From Prorocentrum cordatum (lineage: Eukaryota; Sar; Dinophyceae; Prorocentrales; Prorocentraceae): DNA of 64,000 nucleotides. The DNA lies in the NCBI GenBank assembly GCA_963575745.1, contig CAUYUJ010020696.1:77501-141500 (forward strand). The letters run 5' to 3'. A model generated the notes under the pieces. That model saw only the letters and a list, made by a program, of their open reading frames with translations. It searched no databases and was not told the origin of the DNA. A program made the translations under genes and the position numbers. Every line of letters starts with the position of its first letter. Positions within the stretch are counted from its first letter, which is position 1. Shown piece by piece: positions 56,912 to 64,000 of the stretch.

Positions 56912-59334
56912 CTAAGCTGGGGCGCTCTGGAGGTACTTCTGCCAGAGACCATAGTGCGTGCCGCGCAGAGCTGGGAAGGCGTCCAGCAGCGCGGAAGACA
57001 CCGCACGGACCTGATCTTTCTCAGAATCCGACTTCGGAGGCAAAGCCCACTTCAGGCCAGTCGAGCGCTCTGGCGACGAAACCGACAAGATGTACCCTGC
57101 TGGCAAGCACACAATGTCACCAGGCTTGCACACGCAAAAGAAATTACCCGCCTCAACTGCCTTGCCTGCAAGCTCACTGCCTGAGAGATTTGAGATCTCG
57201 GCAATCTTAGCCGAAATGGGATCAGCCGCATTGAACTTGACACCGATTATGACAAGGAGCCCAGACAACACCACGCGGACCTCCGCCAAACCGTACGCTG
57301 CAGGTGCCACATTAAGATATCCCTCGCAGTGGGACCAATGGCTAAGGTCAAACAGTGCGGCCATCATGTCATTGTACTCCTTATCGTGGAACACCGGGCG
57401 CTGGAACAGATCAAGCTTCATCGGGGTCGTGTCCTTCAGCGTGTTCCTCAAGAACTTGGTGACGGACGGGTTGCTGATCACGGCAGCCGTGCTTGGCTTC
57501 GAGCTCTTCTGCGCCAGATCGGCGAACCACGTGATGAAGCCCTGGAAGCCCTTGTTCTCATCGATCTTCTGGATCGTCTGCTCGCTCGCGGTGTACTTCA
57601 CGCAACCCCCCTCCGAGTCCCTGAACTTGAGGGTCGCATCGAGAAGGCCATGGTCCTTCCGCGCATTGGACACCCACGCCGTGTTGTACATGTAGGACAT
57701 GGCCGTGCCAACACCGTCCTGTTTCACCACCTCGGCAGAAACGTTCATCTTCGCCCTCGCCTTCTCAGCTTTCGATGCCTTCATGGCCCCCTGGTGGTGC
57801 TTCTGGACCAACTGGCGAATGGTTGTGAGACGCTTCCTAAGCAAAGCCACCTGGCCCTGTGGGCCCAGGAAGTCCTTGCACATCGTGGCGAAAGCCACCT
57901 TGGCGTCGGCGATGTTGATAGAAAGGGATTTGCTGCGTACCTTCTCGCTGACCTCCTCCAGGTGGTCGCTGAGCTTCTTGAGCACGACCATCCTGGCATC
58001 GTCCATATCCTGGGGAGGGCGGGCATCGGCATCAGCAGCATCAGCAGGAGGACAGCCAGGAGGGGGAGAACAAAGCAAAGACGACTCGAGGGTGGAGTGG
58101 GAGGGTGACGAGGGCGAGGACGAGGCCCAATGACCTTGGAAGCCGCGTTGGCCGCATCCACCGCGAGCTTGAAGTCGGAGGGCATATCAATGCCCTTGAA
58201 CATCACGTCCTTCACGTGGGTAACCATGCTCTCGCACTCAGGGGAGGCGCCGTCTGCAGCGGTGTCCAGCTTCGCCGCCCACTTGCGGTGCTCGTTCTCG
58301 AGGTCGTAGACGTTGAGATCCGCATGCTGGGCGGAGCTGCCCTCATCAGTGGGCGCGTCGTACTTCTCAGCCTCCACGAGCTCCTCCATGTGGAGTGCCT
58401 CGAGCTCCTTCTGCGCCCTCTCCTGAGCGGCGAACCGCTCGGTAACCGCCTGAATGCCAGCCTCGGAGGAGTCCAGGCGGCTGTCGTCCTCCATGATGTT
58501 GGAGATGTACTGCGGGTCGATGGCAGGGCCCTCGGACGAGGATGCAAGAACGGCCGCTGGGCCGTTGGCGGACCGCTCCTGGGTGGCTCGTTGATGCACT
58601 CTGCTCGCCATTGCCATCGCCTCGGCCAGCTCATCCGAGTTCTCGGCCATGGTAGCGCTACGGACGCCAACTTCGGTGAAGGAGCCCTGGACGTCGTCGT
58701 CGACGATGCCAATATACTCGCCGATGTGCCACTCTTCGCCGAACTTCTTAGTGATATCTGCGGTAAGCAAGGCTTTCCTCCAGTTGGTGAGAAGATCCCT
58801 GTCGCCAAGGTCGGGGTGCTGCTTGAGCTCATCCTTCTTCCACACGCTGAACGGCCTCCAAAGGACCCTCCTCCTCTTCTCTGTGCCAGTGACGTTCCGC
58901 TCCTGCTGGACCACATCGACCTGGAAGTTCCTCTTCTGCCCGCGCTGGCTGCCACCTGCTTTTTGTGCAATCCGCTTATGCTTCCTATAGAATTCGATTG
59001 ATTCGTCAGGCGACAGGTTATCGTACCAAGGCTTGAGCTGTTTTTCTTTCTTCCATCGCTTTGCAAGGCCCTTGTACGTGTTGTTGCAGATCAGCTCGAC
59101 TGGGTTGTTCGGAAGCTTCGTGGCAGTCTTGCGCGCGCCAGACGCAGATAAGTCTTTGATTGGGCACTCCTCGTCGCACTTGACACAGACGAAGTTCGGC
59201 GGCAAGCCACTTGAAGACCAATCCAGAGCCTCCTCGCCAAAGATATCCATACCACGAGCCGAAGCCTCTTCCTCGGGCGATTGCGCGGGGGTTCCTGCCT
59301 CAGCCGACTGCCCTGGGGCCGCCGCGTCGGCCAT
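56912..59334 (-). CDS. two-exon gene, uncharacterised 765-residue protein
   Basis: Exon 1 is 58135-59334 (400 codons, ATG at 59334 reading MADAAAPGQSAEAG) and exon 2 is 56912-58009 (365 codons plus stop). The junction is in phase 0: NAASK|DMDDARMVVLKK. The intron is GT-AG. Residues 48-57 hold a Cys cluster, CVKCDEEC, possibly zinc-binding. A Lys-rich block (YKGLAKRWKKEKQLK) and a helix-rich middle with many Glu/Ala (AQERAQKELEALHMEELVEA) follow. The C-terminal part has hydrophobic strands such as VRVVLSGLLVIIGVKFNA and CKPGDIVCLPAGYILSVSS. I recognise no named domain. Consistent codon bias in both exons, with an uninterrupted frame, supports a real gene. It stands head-to-tail with the gene ending at 59941. 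Without the intron the two overlapping frames would look like separate ORFs. Confidence 0.85.
58010..58134 (-). other. 125-bp spliceosomal intron
   Basis: Donor TCCAAG|GTCATT and acceptor CTCCCCAG|GATATG, pyrimidine-rich throughout. Splicing removes a frame change and joins two coherent coding segments in phase 0. Confidence 0.85.
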
Positions 59335-59940
59335 GGCGTGGGCCGCGTAAAGCTGGGGCTGCAGGTGACAGCGTCACGCTGCGGTAGCGGCGCAAACCTC
59401 GAGGCCGAAAAACTCGGGGGGGGGGGGGCGCAATGCGACGATGGGGGGGAGGATGACGAAGGGGAGGGACACGTTAAGGTTGAGGAAGGGAAGGGGATTT
59501 CGACAATGGTGAACTGCACGTGTTTTCAAGAGCGTTGTTTCCAGGAAATCCCAGATGAGGCGCGACGGCCGCAACGCATCTACCCCGAAGCTGCGCTGCC
59601 TGGCCAATGAGAGGCGGCAATCAGCATTTCAAAATCCCGAGAAGGCGAAGTACAACCTCGAGAACTCGCAGTGATTGGTCCGTGCCAACACCCCCTGACT
59701 AATCCCGAGACGTTCGGGATAAGTAACAATCGACGGATTGCTACGGAGCGGCCTGGTGCCCCCCCACGGCGGCACGGCCCGAAGAACCAAGTCCACATCC
59801 TGCTGCCTCCCTCCTCCCCCTCATCGCTCACCCCCCGCCCTCCATCCCCTCCCGCTCCAGTCGCCCTCCGATAGCTAGCCCCAGACCCCCCTCCCTCATC
59901 ATCACACTCCCGAGCCCTCTCAGGGCAGGAACGCAGAAAT
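59335..59940. other. intergenic region between two minus-strand genes
   Basis: About 600 bp including the 5' flank of the 765-residue gene. A run of G occurs at 59418-59428. No TATA box and no spliced-leader-like sequence is seen next to the ATG. Confidence 0.6.
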
Positions 59941-60090
59941 TCAGTCTCCGCGAACGGTGATGCTGAACCAGGGATACTTCTCCACCTCGCATGCGGGGGG
60001 AACCCAGATCCCGTGCAAGGCGGCTGGCGAGTGCACGAGCACGATGCCCCCCACGATTGGGTACGCCTTGTCCTCGATAATGTACTTTAC
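59941..60090 (-). CDS. terminal exon, unknown protein, 49 residues
   Basis: Acceptor GGCTTCCCAG| at 60091-60094, then a phase-0 frame of fifty codons including TGA at 59941-59943: VKYIIEDKAYPIVGGIVLVH, SPAALHGIWVPPACEVEKYP, WFSITVRGD. Codons end almost always in C or G. The text has beta-strand character. Upstream exon is probably 60391-60558, but the exact donor is undecided. Family unknown. Confidence 0.75.
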   Translation of the reverse strand, partial: VKYIIEDKAYPIVGGIVLVHSPAALHGIWVPPACEVEKYPWFSITVRGD

Positions 60091-60224
60091 CTGGGAAGCC
60101 GTCGGCGTCCTAGGCAAGAGCCGAAGGGATTGGCTAATCGCGGGTGGATAAGGCTGATGACAACGACGGGCGTGGGCGAGGAGGACGAAGACGGGAATGG
60201 GGACAATATGATTATGGAGAGAAT

Positions 60225-60391
60225 GGGGGCGGATTTGCCCCGACAGTTTTTGCCACCATGAATTCTGTGCTCGGGGTGAGTCGTTCGGGCCCCTCCGCTT
60301 TCGGTCGACCGAGAGCTGAGGGGCCCGAGCGACTCACCTCCGAACGAAAAACTCATGATGGCAAAAACTGCCGGGGCGAATCCGCCCAGCC
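60225..60391. mobile_element. inverted repeat (hairpin) inside an intron, introner-like
   Basis: Left arm about 60225-60305 and right arm about 60306-60391 are near-perfect reverse complements: GGCGGAT(T)TGCCCCGACAG against CTGCCGGGGCGAATCCGCC, with CGGGCCCCTC near the centre. It abuts the exon end at 60391. Fits a small TIR-bearing insertion that became intron sequence. Confidence 0.6.
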
Positions 60392-60558
60392 TGCGGGGCT
60401 GAAACAATGCAAAGGTCCCGCGATGCTGGTACACGACCACGATGGCCCACTTCGCGAGGAAATCCCACATCCGGAGGCAGCAGAAGTAGCACGCCTCACA
60501 GCCGCACTCGCGGCACCTCTCGCACTTCATCTTGCACGGTTCTTCAGCCGTCCACGGC
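60391..60558 (-). CDS. candidate exon with Cys-rich cluster, upstream of the 59.9-kb terminal exon
   Basis: Acceptor GTTGCAG| at 60559-60561. After one base the text is PWTAEEPCKMKCERCRECGC then EACYFCCLRMWDFLAKWAIV and VVYQHRGTFALFQP. Nine Cys within twenty residues suggest a metal-binding or palmitoylated cluster before a hydrophobic segment. A GC donor (CAG|GC) at 60390 would leave phase 2, which conflicts with the phase-0 terminal exon. An earlier GT donor within GTGGTCGTG would fit. So the boundary is open. Confidence 0.55.
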
Positions 60559-60679
60559 CTGCAACGAACCACCGCTGAAGGAAAGTGCTGCTGGTCGGCA
60601 TTACCGATGAAGGGGGGAGGACGAGCGAGCGTACGCGAGCAATACAGACTGTGACCAACCCAAACAAATCCCACCAACC

Positions 60680-60870
60680 CATTTAGGGCGCGAGGTCGTT
60701 TAAGGAGCTCGTTCTTCCAATTTCACATCTGGCCCCCCCTGCAATACCCTGCAAAGCCCCATTGCAACGATCCTGCATGCTGCTGCGTTGCATTTTGCCG
60801 CGTTGCATTTTGCTGTCGAGACCCTGCAAAGGCTCCTGCAAGGACCCCGCAAAGACCCTGCTGGACTTTT
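60680..60870 (+). repeat. TGCAAAG/CCTGCA short-repeat cluster
   Basis: Repeated CCCTGCAAAG, TGCTGCGTTGCATTTTGC and CCTGCAAGG words. In minus sense these are serial TTTGCAGG motifs, each of which looks like a 3' splice site. Confidence 0.6.
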
Positions 60871-61020
60871 CAAACGCCTCTGGACAGTCAGCCGCACCTG
60901 CACGAAGCAGGAGGAGGGCGAACCCCAATGGAGACGAGGGCCGAAATTCCCCCACCCACAGGCGGCATAGAGCATGGCGAGGAGGTGGAGCCTGCGGGGG
61001 CGCGGACGTCCATAAAATAG
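60865..61020 (-). pseudogene. duplicated fragment containing a copy of exon 2 of the zinc-finger-like gene
   Basis: 155 bp about 80% identical by eye to 61779-61932. The minus strand has CTTCGTGCAG|GTGCGGCTGACT then text VRLTVQRRLKS, against VRLTFQLRLKS in the proposed real exon. It lies 3' of the gene's stop and has no partner exons, so it is taken as a duplicated fragment. Confidence 0.5.
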
Positions 61021-61124
61021 GAGATGATTCCTTGATATCATAAAATGGAAAATGTCTATTTTACCGAGCTCGCTGCGAAAGCAAAGCTTGACATGCTATC
61101 GGACATGCTGATACTCCTCCCTGA

Positions 61125-62504
61125 TCAAGGCATCCCACCGACGCTCTTCCCAGGATGGGCTGGCGGGGATACGCGAAGCGTCAGAACTTCGCCTCCCTGA
61201 CAACCATCCGCTGCATACCGCCATACTGCAACAGCGGCATTGCCATGGCTAGATCAAGCAAAGGGCGCAACAACAAGAGAAGATAGCGGGCACCTGGCTG
61301 CGCCATACTGCTATAAGACTCGCCGCACTGGACGAGCAGCTTCGCCCCCTCGGTCATGGCGTCCTCGGGCTGCGGCAACAGCACCTGGGGGTCGTTCCCG
61401 ATGTTCGTCATGTAGACCTTGGCCTGCTGCACGACCTAGCCCGCAAGTAAATCAAACAATTGGAGCGCGCGGCGTGCAAGTGGGATGCGAGCACCGACTT
61501 TACATTGTAACATGCACACCAAACGCAACGCTGACATGAGCTACAACTGACACGGCACGTGGAAGCACGGAATCTGCGGTCACATGGGGGCGGGGGGGAG
61601 GCAGAAAAAGGCGGCATGAGAGCCTGGGTCTCGTGAAGCTTGACGATGAAATCCCTGACCTGCCAGCGACTACTGCCGCTGCAACCTGGGGGCCGCACCC
61701 AGAGGGGGATGCGAGGGGGAGAAGGCGACGGCGGCCCCTGCCGCGCGTCGGGCGTCACCGTCGGCAACGTGCTCCTGACTTTTCAAACGCAGTTGGAAAG
61801 TCAGCCGCACCTGCACAAAGCAGGAAGACAGCGAAGCCCCTTGGGAGACGAGGGCAGAAATCCCCTCACCAACAGGCGGCATAGAGGACGGCGAGGAGGT
61901 GGAGACAGTGGAGGGGCGGACGTTCAATTGTCCGCCACTCCAGGGAGGGGTTAGCCACAGCATGTCGTCTTATTCGAATAAGACGAAATGCAACTAATTA
62001 TGGAGGTCGCTGCAGGCAGTGGAGGATAGCGAGGAGGAGGAGGAGGAGGAGGAGGCAGTGCAGGAGGATGGCGAGGAGGAGGCAGTGGAGAGGGGAGGGG
62101 CTGAGGACAAAGTGATTTGCAACCCCTACGCGGCCACCATTGGGGCCGAACCAGTTGTTTGTCCCGAGACTCCAACCGAAGTCCCACCGCGGACCATAGC
62201 CGAAAATATCCTGACGAAAGCCTGGAGCCGATAGGTATGACTGCTTCACGTGCCTCAATAATCCACGCGCGTCCTCCCGAAGAGCAGTGGCCAAACCCTG
62301 CGCAACGCACTGGACGGGCTTCTTCTCGGCTGTCAACCCCAACCATTTGGGCTCGCGGGGAAGCGCGGACGACGCACGAATGCACTGATCGAAATGCTGT
62401 TGGTAATCAGCCTTCACAACGTGGTTGCCGCACAGTGTGCACCACATCTCACCCTTTCCCTTGTCATATCCAGCCGGCTTGTCGTACGGGCCCTGGCCCG
62501 CCAT
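61125..62504 (-). CDS. five-exon gene, zinc-finger-like protein, 231 residues
   Basis: Proposed exons: 62130-62504, 61769-61810, 61624-61659, 61294-61435, 61125-61225. Introns start GT, GT, GC, GT and end AG. All junctions keep frame (phases 0, 0, 0, 1). The start MAGQGPYDKPAGYDKGKGEM precedes a C-x2-C-x13-H-x3-C knuckle (WCTLCGNHVVKADYQQHFDQ then C), a C2HC-type zinc finger pattern. Later text includes FRQDIFGYGPRWDFGWSLG, VRDFIVKLHETQ and VVQQAKVYMTNIGNDPQVLL. The first exon is well supported. The small exons 2 and 3 and the last junction (68-bp intron) are less certain. Function unknown, perhaps nucleic-acid or protein binding. Confidence 0.6.
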
Positions 62505-62940
62505 GCTGGTAGATGATGGCAAAGTTGGATGGGGCGTTCGAAGGGCGGGGCTGAACTGATGCAACTCGGAACCTGCGAGCCGAATGCCTACCAGTCTCAA
62601 CATCCGAAAATGCAAAAACAGAGATCGGAAAGTGCGGCACGTCGACTGATTTCGACGCGCGCACCTCTGGAAATGCCACAAAACGCTTTCGAATCGCAAA
62701 CTAATCTCGAGCAGTTGGCGACCCCCACCGGCCCGAGTGAATCGGAAGTTTCCGGCTCGAATCGCACCTGAATCGCACCTGAATCGCAGCCAACTGGCCT
62801 GGCGATTCGTGTGAATCGCACCTTTCGCACCCGAATCGCACCTGAATCGCAAGTGGATTCGCACACAGGAAGCCATGGGGGGCCCTCGGGCGGACAGGAC
62901 GCCAAGTGTAAGCTTATGACAGTCATCGAATCTTAAAATC
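62505..62940. other. 5' flank with AATCGCACCTG short repeats
   Basis: 62755-62860 carries several copies of GAATCGCACCTGAATCGCA. The same minus frame as the zinc-finger gene stays open upstream (to 62876) but is repeat-driven, so the ATG at 62504 is preferred. Confidence 0.6.
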
Positions 62941-63065
62941 GACCTAAGAGGGCCCCACGAGGCTCCAGGAAGCCCCCAAGAACCCCCAAGACGGCCCAGA
63001 TGAGCCCAAGATGACCGAATCTGGGCTCAAAGAGCTTACAGACGGCCCAAGAGGCCGTGTTTTGT
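62940..63065 (-). repeat. GGGCC-type degenerate minisatellite (locus 6, reverse)
   Basis: AAGAGGGCCCCACGAGG and CAAGACGGCCCA words, the same family as at 27, 28, 31, 34 and 35 kb. Confidence 0.7.
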
Positions 63066-63199
63066 TGTCTCAGGACCACCTGAAAAGCTGAGAGCCGCTC
63101 GAAGATAAAACTTTTGCTTGCTACCTCTAAGGGTCAAGATTCTGCACCTGGGCACTGGGCACTCCTATCGGAGCGAGCGCACACGCTCGCCCACCGCCT

Positions 63200-64000
63200 C
63201 CCTCCTCCACCCACCCCGCCCATGCAGTCAATCTCAGCGTATATCCCTGGCAAGAGCATCGACATCAGCTGCTGGCGGTACATATCCTTTGTGATCCTCT
63301 TTATCTCCAATAGCTGGACCAACATCCCACCACAACTTAAGCCACGCAGCACAGTGCTGCCAGCTTGGATTGAGGTCCACCTGGCAGGACATATTTTCAC
63401 ATACTGTGCCACTGCTGCAACCGCCCCCCTCCCACCGTCATCGAAATGCCTGCGGATCTGCTGAACTTGCCGCCGCCGACCCCCTACGGCCCTGCTTGGG
63501 GACAAGACCCCCATGGGCGATGCTGGGCATGCCAGCAGGGCCGAGCAAGGGAGTTGGCAGGACTTTATTCGAGGGATCAGCGACACATGAAGTGGGACGA
63601 ATAGAAACATGAACACGTGGGTGACACCCCCGTCCACCTGCCGATACTTAAAACACTTGACGTGGTCAGCATTCTGACGCGTCACGTACCCGCGCTGCTT
63701 GCCGCTCTGGTGGGAGCATCCGTCGAAGAACACCCTGCATGGCCCGATGTCCACCCTGAACGGTGCTCCACTCAGGCCGCGGCCAGCCGCGGGGGCCACC
63801 AGCATGCCAAGGTCAAGTAGCGGTGCTGGCGCTGCGGGCACTTCACCCAATGCGTCCTCGATTGGAGCGCCAACTGGCGCGTCCTCTATGGCGGGGGGTG
63901 CTGCAGGCAGAGGCGTGCCCTTGAGGAAATTGATGAAATCTGCATCGCGAAGCGCTCTCACGTCAGGGAAATCATTGATCGGGCCAGGGGTATCAGACTC
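63200..64000 (-). CDS. partial gene entering from the right edge, unknown protein
   Basis: Exon A (63638-64000) is open to the window edge: ESDTPGPINDFPDVRALRDA and onward to FRVDIGPCRVFFDGCSHQSG and KQRGYVTRQNADHVKCFKYR-Q. Donor CGGCAG|GTGGAC at 63637. Intron about 63461-63637, acceptor TTCAG|CAG, then phase-0 text IRRHFDDGGRGAVAAVAQYV and, after a TGGTCCAG, LLEIKRITKDMYRQQLMSML and LPGIYAEIDCMG to about 63225. More than one exon may lie in this last stretch. The true start is outside the window. Family unknown. It is the fourth gene-like unit on the minus strand in a row. Confidence 0.6.

Noticed and set aside
57329-59001. Plus-strand ORFs of 259 and 298 codons opposite the 765-residue gene
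   Set aside because: They mirror the minus-strand gene, whose frame is coherent over both exons and carries the expected codon bias.

Overview
The window looks like nuclear DNA of an intron-rich, repeat-laden protist, most probably a dinoflagellate. This is inferred from several things together. Small exons carry a strong G/C bias at third codon positions. Introns are GT-AG with some GC-AG, mostly with cag|G acceptors. Recognisable genes and exon islands sit almost entirely on the minus strand, and non-LTR retrotransposons are present. There are no operons, ribosome-binding sites or bacterial signals. Genus cannot be told from the sequence alone. Two runs of exactly 100 N (3416-3515, 23171-23270) are scaffold gaps.

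Most of the first 50 kb is tandem repeat: kilobase arrays of ACT, CAT, CTC/GAG and GAC triplets, plus minisatellites of 13, 32, 60-90 and 101 bp. Between the arrays lie short G/C-biased islands (10.5-10.7, 12.5-13.3, 14.2, 16.3-16.9, 34.6-37.0, 39.2-40.2, 43.8-44.2, 47.2, 49.9 and 50.3-51.0 kb) that read as mini-exons on the minus strand with plausible splice junctions. Two of them (14244-14318 and 10638-10731) join in frame into a domain with a DIKMG motif like inositol polyphosphate kinases. This implies genes whose introns are built of microsatellite DNA.

Region by region: 1-3.9 kb triplet and hexamer arrays; 4-9.6 kb composite minisatellites and a 0.7-kb foldback element; 10-17 kb exon islands in CTC/CAT arrays; 17.3-21.5 kb a decayed APE-type LINE split by an AGCAT satellite, with a 78-bp proline-coding minisatellite upstream (22.1-22.9 kb); 23.9-24.8 kb a GAC array; 25-34 kb dispersed GC-rich elements, a GGGCC-type minisatellite, a 77-bp satellite with six-unit higher-order structure, and a likely gene at 29.7-30.4 kb; 34.5-47.5 kb exon islands within CTC, CAT, TAC and GAG arrays; 47.7-48.8 kb an inverted copy of the 11.4-12.1 kb repeat.

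From 50 kb to the right edge the window is gene-like, all on the minus strand. It holds a 5'-truncated LINE with a 1758-codon open frame (50303-55579), a two-exon gene for a 765-residue protein (56912-59334), the 3' end of a gene ending at 59941 with a Cys-rich upstream exon, a five-exon gene for a 231-residue zinc-finger-like protein (61125-62504), and a gene entering from the right edge (about 63.2-64.0 kb). The head-to-tail order fits dinoflagellate gene arrays. No rRNA, tRNA, CRISPR array or complete spliced-leader sequence was recognised.
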